Shown: one piece after another, positions 11,700 through 21,785 of the stretch
Position numbering within the stretch: position 1 is the stretch's first letter
Layout: every line of letters starts with the position of its first letter
Assembly (NCBI RefSeq): GCF_033115175.1
Contig: NC_084850.1
Coordinates: 3,161,024-3,225,023, forward strand
DNA length: 64,000 nucleotides
Direction of reading: 5' to 3'
From: Lepus europaeus
Taxonomy: Eukaryota > Chordata > Mammalia > Lagomorpha > Leporidae
Program-made: the position numbers and the translations under genes
The notes under the pieces: generated by a model
Told to the model about the DNA's origin: nothing
The model's database searches: none
The model's input: only the letters and a program-made list of their open reading frames with translations

Positions 11700-11749
11700 A
11701 AAACTATCCAATGCAAGGAGAAGAAGGACAAAAAGTAGGTTGAGGGTAG

Positions 11750-11870
11750 AGAGGAAGCAAATTTGACACACATGTTGATAAGTGTTGAGGCTGGGTAATG
11801 TGTACATGCATAGTTACTATGTTCACTCTACTTCTGTACTTGTTGGAAAACTTTCACAGTACATTTTTTT
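11750..11870 (+). repeat. L1M 3' UTR fragment
   Basis: AAGTGTTGAGGCTGGGTAATGTGTACATG followed by TTCTGTACTTGTTGGAAAACTTTC resembles the 3' UTR of old L1M subfamilies. Confidence 0.5.
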
Positions 11871-12169
11871 TTTAATGTAGGGTACTCACTTTACCAGGCT
11901 ACTCCATACTCTCCTTAGTACCTTGTTAACAGTGGTGACTCAGATATGGTGTTGCTTGACTGGGCTGGTGCAGAATAAAAAAAAGAAACAAGTTGGGGAG
12001 GTTATACAGTGCTAGTGTCTGCAGGCAACTCCCTCCCATGAAGCAGACACTGTTGATTCTGTCATCACACTTCACCTCTGATGCTGACAACACTCCTTGC
12101 ATCTCTCTCCTGTCCATGGCTCTGGTCGGCACTGTAATGTCCACCCCTTAATCTCTGCCACCTGAGAAT

Positions 12170-12545
12170 ATGTGAGCGCATGTGGCTGAGGGGAATTAAG
12201 GTATCATATGGAATTAAGGTTGCTAATCAGATGACCTGAGGATGGAGAGATTATCTTGGCTTATGTGGATAAGCCCAGTGGAAGCAGGAGAAAAAACATC
12301 ACTCAGTATATAAGAAATCTCGAGTAGCCATTGCTGAGTATGAAGACAGCAAGGGGCTATGAGCCAAAGAATGTGGAGCCTCTAGAGCTTGCAGAAGGAA
12401 AACAGCACTGCCAACATCTTGAGTTAGCCCAGTGAGGCCCAGTTCAGACTTCTGACCTCCAGGACTATAGGATCATAAATTTATGCTGTTTTAGGTCATC
12501 AGATTTGTAAAAATGTGTTACAGTAGCAGTTGGAAACAAATACAG
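12170..12545 (+). repeat. MLT1-type MaLR LTR
   Basis: Contains the MLT1 hallmarks in order: GAGATTATCTTGGCTTATG, GAGCCAAAGAATGTGGAGCC, TTAGCCCAGTGAGGCCC, TTCTGACCTCCAGGACTATA and a final TGTGTTACAGTAGCAGTTGG...AATACA. Old, non-autonomous and non-coding. Confidence 0.72.
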
Positions 12546-13290
12546 ATGCCAATTTGCACTTCTGCACTAAGTCACTTTCCTATCATGATTTTAATTGATG
12601 AGTGCTATCTTTATGCATGACTGTTATATCCAATTTCCAGTGTCTTATCTTTGCTGTAAGTCCTGTATGGCTTTTGTATAACTTACAATTGTCATAAATA
12701 CAAGTGGCAACAACCAAACTGTTGGGAGTCAAGGGACCTGATGAACTGTTACTTTCAGGGCATGCAATCAGTCCTCTCTGTGCTGACTGGGTGGTGGTTG
12801 TTCAGCTTCCCCCACATTCTGTTGCCTCCATCTTTGTTGGTTGACACGTCCACTTATGGAACCATTTCACCTTGAGAGAAAAACGCCAATTATGCCCCCT
12901 TTAATTAAAAAAAAGCTTCATTTTCAGTCTGCAACATGTTTCCTTGTCACACTTTGTGTCCTTAAGGGAGAGGGGCTAAGGAGAGTCATGTTCCAGAAAA
13001 TTTCAGTGCACAAAATGTGCCACAGCTTAGCAGTTGCACACATATGGGACTGGAAGACTTTGTCAAGTTCTAAAGTCAAGGTTTTCAAGATGTGTTAAGT
13101 TTCAGATAGGGCAAAGTTGGCAAAATTCATTTCCAAGATTTCAAGAATCATATTTTATTTGTAAACAGCTCTTCTCATGGGACTAGGCTTCCTTATTTTG
13201 CCTCAAGAGGCTACATATGTATAATTCATCTTTGAGAGGGAGTTAAGATTCTGAGTCACTCCCTGGTATTCTGTAGGAGTTATTAAATTT
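12546..13290. other. Unique spacer
   Basis: About 750 bp without recognised repeat. One 85-codon open frame (12841-13098) resembles no known protein. Confidence 0.4.
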
Positions 13291-13299
13291 AAGTGTGTG

Positions 13300-13712
13300 A
13301 TTGAGGCTGGCTCTGTGGCTTAGCAGGTGAAGCCACCACCTGTAGTGCCAGCATGCCATATGAACATGAACCGGTTCTTGTCCCAGCTGCTCCACTTCCC
13401 AGCCAGCTCCCTCCTAATGCTCCTGGGAAAGCAGCAGAGGATGGCCCAAGTGCTTGGGCCCCTGCACCCACCCACATGGGAGACCCAGAAGAAGCTCTTG
13501 GTTCCTGGCTCCAGACTGGCCCAGCTCCAACCATTACGGTCATTTGGGGAGTGAACCAGAGAATGGAAGAATCCTCTCTCTCTCTCTCTCTCTCCATACC
13601 TCTCCATCTCCCTCTTCAACCTTTAACTCTCTTTAACCCTCTCTCTTTAGCTCCCTCTCTCCGTAATTCTTTCAAATAAGTAAATAAATAAAGAAATCTC
13701 ATTTAAAAAAAG
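13300..13712 (+). repeat. C-repeat SINE
   Basis: Forward copy whose CT tract is lengthened and interrupted (13575-13660). Short duplication AAGTGTGTG at 13291-13299 and 13713-13721. Confidence 0.88.
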
Positions 13713-13721
13713 AAGTGTGTG

Positions 13722-14114
13722 CTTAAGATAAGAAGGCAAAGAACTGCCTCAATGTTAGGAACATAGAGGTAACCCATCACCAGTTCACAGAGTCATACAA
13801 ATTGCAAGAATAGGAAGGATCTTCAGGGAATTCCATGGAAGTTAATCCCCTCTGGTGCTGAATCACTGCTGCCACATTCCCACCAGACCTGGGAAGCCTC
13901 TGGTTGAACACATCTCATAGAAAGGACCTCATTAATCTTGAGATAACTATTCTGTTTACTTGACAGACCCAACACTTAACAAGTTATTCTTTATATTGAG
14001 CCCAAATATATTTCTAGAAGTTTCCATCATTTCCATAGCTCTATTTGTTGTAAGACTGTAATTAGCCTCTTTACTGAACTGGTTGAGTGACACATATACC
14101 ATAAAATATATGTA
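13722..14114. other. Unique spacer
   Basis: About 390 bp. The phrase GGAATTCCATGGAAGTTAATCCCCTCTGGTGCTG is single-copy. No gene or RNA feature recognised. Confidence 0.35.
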
Positions 14115-14395
14115 TTATAGATTTATGTATTTACTTAATTATTAATTTATTTGAAGGGCTGAGTGACAGGCAGAACTCTTCCATCTGCTGCTTCACTTCT
14201 CAAATGCCCAAAACAGCCAAGGCTGGACCAGGAACTCCATCCATGTTTCCCACCTAGGTGACAGGATCCCAGGTACTTGAACCAAAATTCATTGCCTGCT
14301 ACCTCCCAAGATGTGCATTAGCAGGAAGTTGAAATGGAAGCAGGAAAACCAATATGAGATGCAGACATCATAAATGCTGAAATAAACATCCACCC
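14115..14395 (-). repeat. C-repeat SINE, old diverged copy
   Basis: Reverse copy with shortened GA tract and degraded head. The TTATTTGAAGGGCTGAGTGACAGG motif and the CTTCCATCTGCTGCTTCAC segment are recognisable. Confidence 0.75.
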
Positions 14396-14814
14396 TCTTT
14401 ATAGATTTATTGATTTGATTAACTAACACCAAGCAATACAATTAACTCCTGGCCTGTTACAGCAAATACACTTTCTCAGAGATAGAATCATCTCCAAGTT
14501 TGTGCAAGTGGCTCACCTGATAGATGTTCAATTCCCAAAAGGCACACCTGGTTCCCAGAGAAGTATTCCTCAGCTTAAAAACAATTGACCAAAAGCAAAT
14601 GTCAGCTCTGCTTCCTGGGGACAGTGGAGAGCTGATCACGGCACCCACAAGACAAACATTTAGGTCACAGTTTAGTCCAATGTTTTCCTGCTCCTTCTGC
14701 GCTTGACAAAGTGGCCAAGACATGATGAAGGCTACAGAGTTAACTTTTAGGAGCTTTTCTACATAGTAGTGAGGAAAAGAAAAATTTTAAAATATCTGAA
14801 CAGTGATACTGTAG
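14396..14814. other. Unique spacer
   Basis: Holds two overlapping short frames on opposite strands (14457-14723 minus, 14524-14706 plus) with no recognisable product and no repeat. Confidence 0.35.
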
Positions 14815-14965
14815 TTCTGATGATGTCAAAGTGGCTAAATGTTCTATCCCCCAAAAAATAATAAATATTTGAGGTGACAGATATGTTTGTTCCTTTGCCT
14901 TGATGACTGCACATTGTATATCTCTATTGAAACATCGTATTTTACTCTGTCAACTAAAAAAATAA
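14815..14965 (+). repeat. L1M 3' end fragment
   Basis: GAGGTGACAGATATGTTTG, then TTGAAACATCGTATTTTACTC, resembles the 3' end of an old L1 subfamily. Confidence 0.5.
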
Positions 14966-15115
14966 TTTAAAAAGAAATAAGAAAGCAATACTAACTTGGG
15001 TGTTATGGTACCAATTTTCAAAGCCAGTTACATGATTGGTCTACAAAGAGTCCAAAACCTAATATATTTTTCTCCATAGTCAGGATTTTCATATATTTAT
15101 GAAAAGAAACACATG

Positions 15116-15455
15116 GGGCCAGCACTGTGGCTTAGTAAGTTAAGCCTCTAGCTGGGACGCTGGCATCCATATAGGCGCTGGTAGGTGTCCAGGCTGCTCC
15201 TCTTCTGATCCAGCTCCCTGCTAATGCACCTGGGAAAGCAGTGGAAGGTGGCCCAAGTGCTTGGGCCCCTGCACCCATGTGGGAGACCCAGAAGAAGCTT
15301 CTGGCTCCTGGCTTCAGAGCAGCTTAGCTCTGGCCATTGTAGCCATACAGAGGATGGAAGGACCTCTCTCTCTGTTTCTCCCTCTCTATCTGTAGTTCTA
15401 CCTCTCAAATAACAATAAATAAATAAATAAATAAAATCTTTTTGGTAAAAAAAAA
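15116..15455 (+). repeat. C-repeat SINE
   Basis: Forward copy with AACAATAAATAAATAAATAAATAAAATC tail and 13-base poly-A. Its 3' part is included in the tandem duplication at 15352-15653. Confidence 0.9.
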
Positions 15456-15653
15456 AAAAGCAAAAGGAAAGGAACATGTGCATTAATCCTTTCAACTGGA
15501 AGGATTGGATGGAAGACCTCTCTCTCTGTTTCTCCCTCTCTATCTGTAGTTCTACCTCTCAAATAACAATAAATAAATAAATAAATAAAATCTTTTTGGT
15601 AAAAAAAAAAAAAAGCAAAAGGAAAGGAACATGTGCATTAATCCTTTCAACTG
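15352..15653 (+). repeat. 154-bp direct tandem duplication
   Basis: The segment from the SINE's GGATGGAAG motif through its CT tract, AATAAA tail and about 40 bp of flanking unique DNA (ending TCCTTTCAACTG) occurs twice head to tail, at 15352-15499 and 15506-15653. The copies differ by about a base in the GGATGGAAG motif, one AATAAA-tail spacing and one A in the homopolymer. Confidence 0.93.
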
Positions 15654-16569
15654 TCCTCTCCCAGTAAACGATCAATGCCAGGCCTGGAGCCATGGCTGCA
15701 CAACACTGAATACTTAGGGAAAGATTATTCCTATTTGATTTGTGGACTTCTTCCTTTAAGTGTCAAATGAATGAATTGTTGGTTCCAAACCTCAGACTCT
15801 CCATCTGCAGAATGGGGAAATGATCGATACCTGTTTTAAAGTCCTGTCCAGCACTAATATGTTCTCTTGCCCAGCATAAAAATTTGGAAAATCTCTTTGT
15901 CTTTCCAATCACAACAAATTACTCCACACACATCCCTGCAGAGTTGACTCCTTAAAGCGAGCTGCAGTGTCAGATTCTTTCCGAGTGGCTTTGGTGAGTT
16001 ATTTGGGTAATTCCGGCTTTGGGAAGAAGTCCAATAAATCATCAGCAAAATTCCACATGCCAGGGCAAGAGCAACCTCTCGTCTCCCAGTTCCTGGCCTG
16101 GGCTTTTGGAAGCAACCGCCCCCTTTCCATGTGTGTCCAGCAGGAATGCATTGGATGGAGCGTGTCCTAGTCCAGGTCCTCATTCATCACCACGCCCCCC
16201 CCCCCGGGACTCCTGCCCCAGTGCCCTTGCTGGTTTCCCTGACCCTGTGCCGGTTTCTTCCCCCTGCTTTAGTGAGGGAACTGCTCCCGCCAGACCAAAG
16301 TCCTCGTGGTGGCTCTCCCCTGGCCACGCAGCCTGCGTGGCTTCCCATCAACGACTTAGGGGAGAAAGGCCAAGGTCCTGGTTACTGAGTCTGCTATTGA
16401 AGACCCCAGTGACTTGGCCCTGACCTCCCTGGCCCTAATGTGCATTCCCTACAGGAACCCATTGCTCTAGGTCTGTGGTTTTCAAAGTGTGGTCCTGGGG
16501 CTGCAGTGTTCCTACTGAATCAGAATTGTTCACCGTGAAACCTAGAAATATACACTTTAAACTAGCTCC
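15654..16569. other. Unique 0.9-kb region
   Basis: Mostly single-copy, with a worn MIR-like patch near 15790-15860 and a C9-10 run at 16195-16204. Overlapping open frames on both strands (up to 134 codons) show no domain and look GC-driven. Confidence 0.4.
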
Positions 16570-16925
16570 CTGGGGCCACTGTTTGGCGCAGGAGTTAGGA
16601 TACTGCTTAGGATGCCCACATGTCCTGTCAGAGTACCTGGTTCTAGTCATGGTTCCATTTCTTATCCAGCTTCCTGCTGATGCACAGCATGGGGGCAGCA
16701 GGTGATGGCTCAAGCACTTGGGTCCTTACCGCCCACATGAGAGACCCGGATGGAGCTCCTGGCTCCTGGCTTCCCCCGGCTCAGCCCCAGTAGTTGCTGG
16801 CATTTGGGGAGTGAACATTTTGGATGAAAGATTCATTCTCTCTCTCTCTCTCTCTCACTCTCTCTGTCTCCCTCTCCCCCTTTCCTCTCCCTCTCTCTTT
16901 CTCAGTTGCTTTTCAAATAACTAAG
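16570..16925 (+). repeat. C-repeat SINE, diverged
   Basis: Forward copy of an older type (GGTTCTAGTCATGG in the head, CAAGCACTTGGGTCC in the body) with an expanded CT tract at 16835-16900. Confidence 0.82.
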
Positions 16926-16948
16926 TATATGTATATACCATATACATA

Positions 16949-16988
16949 GATGATAGGTAGGTAGGTAGGTAGATAGATAGATAGATAT
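16949..16988. repeat. (GTAG)n(GATA)n microsatellite
   Basis: Compound tetranucleotide run: about five GTAG units followed by about five GATA units. Confidence 0.93.
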
Positions 16989-17685
16989 ACATACTTATCT
17001 TAGGGAAATTTAGACAATTCCAGAGGGAAGCCAGTGTGAAGATGCATTAAGCCATCTGTGAGTTAACAAACGCCTAAAGCTACCAGAAGCTGTGAGAGTC
17101 GTGGAACAGAATCTTCCTCACAGCCCTTAGAAGAAATGAACCCTGATGATCCTGATGATTACTTAATTTCAGACTTCTAGCTTTCAGACCTGGAAGACAA
17201 TGAATTTCACTAGTTTGATCAATCCAAATCTACTTTGTGGCACTTTGCTATAACAACCTTGGAAACGAATACAACCCCTGTAAGTTACAAGATACCGGGA
17301 AAGAGAGTGTCTTCAACTAGGCTGTAGTAAAAATAGAAGTGAGTAGAACACCTTAACAAAGGGCTTGGACAAGGACACACAGCACTGGAAAGCTGCAGAG
17401 TCATCTGCGAGGTATAAAGGCAGCTTACAGAAATTTAGAAGTAGATTGTTCACCACTGCTGAGGGTTGGGAAGGCTTTCAGGGAGGACTTTCTCAGGCGA
17501 TGTCAGTGGAGCTGCACTTTGAAGATGAATAGAATTTGGACAAGAGGAAGAGTGGATAAGAAGAAGAACATTTCCATTAATAAAAACCTTCAGTAAACAA
17601 CTAACTCCTATGTTAGATCAAATTGTCACCTGACATTAAAATGGGAAGCATTAAGTGTTAAATCTACGTAATGGGTATAGGAGAA
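16989..17685. other. Unique spacer
   Basis: About 700 bp with no gene, RNA or repeat that I can identify. The text around 17150-17270 resembles the end of an old LTR or DNA transposon but is not assignable. Confidence 0.35.
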
Positions 17686-17767
17686 TTCATTATATTATTC
17701 TATGTTATGGATATTTATATTATTCTATTTTATGAATATTTATATTATTCTACTTTATGGATATTTA
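17686..17767. repeat. 25-bp minisatellite, about three copies
   Basis: AT-rich unit of 25 bp beginning ATATTTATATTATTCTA, in nearly three head-to-tail copies (full units at 17711-17735 and 17736-17760). Copies differ by one or two bases. Confidence 0.85.
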
Positions 17768-17837
17768 AAGATTTTCATATGAAAATGAATATATAGGTAC
17801 ATATGTATCTGTGTATGTATGTATTTCTGAGTGACCT

Positions 17838-18178
17838 TTTTTTAAGATTTATTTATTTGAAAGTCAGAGTTAAACACACACACACACACACACAGAGAGA
17901 CAGAGAGACAGAGAGAGAGACAGAGAGAGAGGTCTTCCATCCACTGGCTTACTCCCCAGATGGCCACAATGGCCAGAGCTGCGCCGATCTGAAATCAGGA
18001 GCTAGGAGCTTCTTCTGAGTCTCCTACGTGGGAACAGGGGCCCAAGCACTTGGGCCAAATTCTGCTTTCCCAGGCCATAGCAGAGAGCTGGATTGGAAGT
18101 GGAGCAGCCAGGACCCGAACCTGTGACCATATGGGATGCAGAAGGAGGCTTTACCTTCGATGCCACAGTGCCAGCCCC
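17838..18178 (-). repeat. C-repeat SINE with internal (CA)n
   Basis: Reverse copy. A CA run (17873-17893) has grown next to the GA tract. Head ends CACAGTGCCAGCCCC. Confidence 0.9.
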
Positions 18179-18261
18179 CAAATTTTTATTAAAAGTCTCT
18201 AATGCATCAGAACAGCTCTGGACCAAGCAACTTCCATTTTGAGTATTAAAAGCAAGATACC

Positions 18262-18546
18262 AAACCTGGCTGCTCCACTTCCAATCCAACTCTCTGCTAT
18301 GGCATGGGAAAGCAGTAGAAGATGGCCCAAGTCGTTGGGCCCCTGCACCAGCATGGGAGACATGGAAGAAGCTCCTGGTTCCTGGTTTCAGATTGGCACA
18401 GCTCTGGCCTTTGCAGCCATCTGGGGAGTGAACCATCGGATGGAAAACCTCTCTCTCTCTTTCTCTCTCTCTCTCTCTTGCTTGCTCTGTGCGCGCGCGT
18501 GTGTGTGTGTGTAACTATGACTTTCAAATAAATAAATCTTTTTTAA
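18262..18546 (+). repeat. C-repeat SINE, 5'-truncated
   Basis: Forward copy lacking the tRNA-like head and starting at CTGGCTGCTCCACTTCC. It ends with a (GC)n(GT)n run (18489-18512) and an AATAAATAAATC tail. Near-duplication AAAGCAAGATACC (18248-18260) and AAAACAAGATATC (18547-18559). Confidence 0.85.
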
Positions 18547-18559
18547 AAAACAAGATATC

Positions 18560-19861
18560 TTTTTCTTATTTGCCAGGAGTGAATATGATCTTAGAGGAGG
18601 AACAGTATGCATACTAGATCCTTAAATTGAAATCAAGTTCATAGGGAATTTGCAGGTGTGACAATGTGGCATTATAGAGGTTGTGTTTTTGAGCTTTAGA
18701 CTCTACTTTCCACAGTGCCTCCTCTGGATGTTTCTGATTTTCATAATGCTTTCTACTTTGGCTGCTTGTCCACCAAAGGACCATAATATTCCATTGATCA
18801 TCTATAAAGATGTTTAGAGTGCCACACTTTAACTCTGAGACACTAGTGTCTTGCTCTTTGCTTGGTTCCACGAAATCTCTGTCACACAAAGCAAGGCCAC
18901 ATAAAGACAATACTCTCACTACGTCATCTAGAAGTTGAGTTTTAAAATCGAGATAACCAGAGAAGTAGACCTAAAATAATAATAACTCTTGAGTTGTAAA
19001 CATTGACTCTACATTTACTTGCTATAATTATTTAACAAGTTTTTTTTTTATTTGCAGGAAATACTTTTTCTCGCATAGTGGTTGTGTGCTAACATGTATG
19101 TATGTGTGTGTGTGTGTGCAATTTTTACTGATATAAAATATGTGTAGCACACAATTAATAATAATAATAAAATATACAATACTCTTTATTTTAAATTCCA
19201 TATAACCAATTGATTCTTCCGGTACACTTCTGGTGGTTTTTACCAAGCTCTTGTATCAGTAGCGAACCTATGGCTTCAATTCAAACACAATTTGACAAAT
19301 AGAACTGCATCTCAATCTGCTCCCTTGTTTCACAGTAAATGTGTTGTCATAAAATATGATATGTGATTACAGATAAACTAGAGTTCACATTCATATAAAT
19401 CAGTCACTGAAATGAAACATCTTTCAATTTCAGCATTATGCATGGCAAAAATATACTTGTTTACCAATGATATGTGTGACTTTTTGCTGAATTGGATAAG
19501 TTTTCATGTGCTGTAAAACTATTTCCTTAATTTTAGTGCTATTTACAAATGTCATGGTTAGAGTCACAACACATTCTTGTTTCACCTGCATTATTAATAT
19601 TATCATCATCACTTTAAGCCCTGGTTTATAGTATTTTCTAGTTCTCATGGTGCAAATGCTCTCACCAAATCTGATTTCACGCTCTCAATGTCTTGTCACT
19701 GGACGTGGAGTTGGGCAGAGATGTGCAATTGCACACCGTTGGATAGAATTTCATCATGCAGATACGATAGAAGTAAATAACACTAAGGACATAAATAGTA
19801 ACATACAGTAAAATAAATAGGCAGTAATGAGTTTGAAGTTTCCAGCCCTCTTCTATTTGAG
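18560..19861. other. Unique AT-rich region
   Basis: About 1.3 kb with a short TG microsatellite (19098-19118) and an ATA trinucleotide run near 19155. The longest frame is 101 codons on the minus strand (18614-18919) with no recognisable domain. No gene called. Confidence 0.4.
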
Positions 19862-19934
19862 TAATCTTTATAATTTGTGTGGTTATAATCTTTATAATTT
19901 GTGTGGTTATAATCTTTATAATTTGTGTGGTTAT
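19862..19934. repeat. 24-bp minisatellite, three copies
   Basis: Three virtually identical 24-bp units (TAATCTTTATAATTTGTGTG plus GTTA) in tandem. Their near identity suggests recent slippage or unequal exchange. Confidence 0.92.
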
Positions 19935-20127
19935 AAGTTTAATTTTAATAATGACTAACAAGCAGCTTGTAAATTTCCCAGAAATTTAACAACTGCTTGT
20001 GATCAGCAAGTATGAGTTGGCTATAGCATCCCAATTTCTTACACTCATATAAACTCCTTATCCAGGAAGTTGGAATTCAGAAGACATAACCCAACTTCTT
20101 CTTTTATAAAAAAAAAAATTGCAAATA

Positions 20128-20449
20128 GGGGCCAGTGCTGTGGTGCAGCAAAGCCCTGGCCTGAAGCACCGGCATCCCTTTTGGGTGCTGGCTCTAGTCT
20201 CGGCTGCTCCTCTTCTGATCCAGCTCTCTGCTATGGCCTGGGAAAGCAGTGGAGGATGGCCCAAGTGCTTGGGCCCCTGCACCCACATGGGAGACTCAGA
20301 AGAAGCTCCTGGCTCCTGATTTCAGATCAGCACAGCTTCGGCCTTTGTGGCCATCTGGGGAGTGAACCAGTGGATGGAAGACCTCTCTCTCTCTCTTTCT
20401 CTACCTCTCTCTGTAACTCTGTCTTTTAAATAAATAAAATAAATATTTT
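20128..20449 (+). repeat. C-repeat SINE
   Basis: Forward copy with a small deletion in the head (GCAGCAAAGCCC lacks GGTTA). Perfect duplication AAAAATTGCAAATA at 20114-20127 and 20450-20463. Confidence 0.93.
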
Positions 20450-20463
20450 AAAAATTGCAAATA

Positions 20464-21574
20464 TTCCCAAAAGTAGGAGGAAATAACATGACAAACCTTC
20501 ATTCACACACCTCTCAGCTTAACAGACATCAACATTTTGCCAACTTTATTTCATCTATCCACAAAGCAACTATCGCTCAGCAAAAATAATCTTCTGGGTC
20601 CCAGTGTAGCACTGAGTTGCCAGAGAATTTAACCCATCTATTGGGGGTAGGACACCTGTCTGGGGATTTAACAGTTATAGGTGAAGTGGTCATTGAGGTA
20701 CATAAGGACACACGGCCAGCGGTCAAGGCAAACAGAGGGGATGGAAATGCAAGCAAGTTATTGGAAAATGCAGTACTGTCAGGTCTAACATGTGGAGGTG
20801 GGCAGCGGTGCTCAGACACAAGAGGGCTACTCTTTGGGAAGGTCTGCAGTCAGACTTCAGCAGCTAGTACGCTCTCTGTCTCCATTTTGAGAGGGATTTC
20901 CATCTCCGGGTGGTAGGCTGCATCACCAATAGGCAAGGGCCAGTCTCAGGAGAGGGCAAAGTATACCGAAGCTTCAGCAGAACAGAGGCTTAGGCTTAAA
21001 ATTCAGAACTGCAGGCTTCAAATCCCGTGCCTCCAGCCAAACGAGGGGCGAAGCTCAGCCTGCGAGCAGACATCACATGACAGTGGCTGTGCAGTCTGGG
21101 AGGCAAGCTGGGCCTAGCAGAGGCCGATCACTCCCTAGAGGAGCAGAAGCTGCAGAAACCATAGAGCCCTAATGCAGATCCCTGGGTTGCACCTCAGGGA
21201 CTCTGGTTGCGTGGGTCTGCAGGGGGCCCCAGAATGTCCATTTTGAACCCATGGCTCTTGTCATTCTGGGGAAGGTGGTCCCAGGACTGCCCTTTGAGAA
21301 AATCTCAAAATAGAGGCAGCCCTCTTCCTTCTTTTCCATCACTGCCTCTTGTTAGATAGTTGAGTTCATTTCTTCCCATAACATGGGTGCAGCAATAGTC
21401 TTTTGCTTGCCATGACTGATGAGAGAATGGATCTGACCTATGTTATCAGCAAAAAAGGTGAAACAAAACATTGTAGTACAAATTCGCCCCAGGCCCTTGG
21501 CATGGTGCCTTACAGAAATTTGTCTCCAGGCTACAAGCTGCTGTTTAGGAGGCTGCCAGGGGATGGAGCAGGCA
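20464..21574. other. Unique 1.1-kb region
   Basis: Single-copy and moderately GC-rich. The best frame is 99 codons (20617-20916, plus) with no domain. The segment 21170-21290 (TGCACCTCAGGGACTCTGG...CCAGAATGTCCATTTT) has the look of an old MER-class repeat but cannot be assigned. Confidence 0.4.
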
Positions 21575-21785
21575 CTCACATTTATGGAGTGCTTCTTCTG
21601 CAGGAGAACATAGCCAGGTAGCTGGTGTAAAATCAGCTTCCTCAGTCGCCCTTTGAGGAGGTGCCATGATTACTACCATGCCCATTTTACTGATAGGAAA
21701 AGCTCCCCTGTCCCCACTGCCCTGAGGTCAGCAGCAAGCGAGTGGTAGAGCTGGGGCTACACCCTGGCACTCTGGCTCCAGAGGC
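21575..21785 (-). repeat. MIR element
   Basis: Reverse MIR: CTCACATTTATGGAGTGCTTC, then CCCATTTTACTGATAGGAAA, then GCAAGCGAGTGGTAGAGCTGGGG. The core motif order is right. Confidence 0.6.

Noticed and set aside
18614..18919. Phrase WTSSQSR shared by two minus-strand frames (18614-18919 and 15854-16183)
   Set aside because: The shared residues are not accompanied by similar DNA around them; taken as coincidence.
17686..19934. CRISPR-like direct repeats (24-25 bp units)
   Set aside because: Units are contiguous with no spacers and the genome is mammalian; they are minisatellites.
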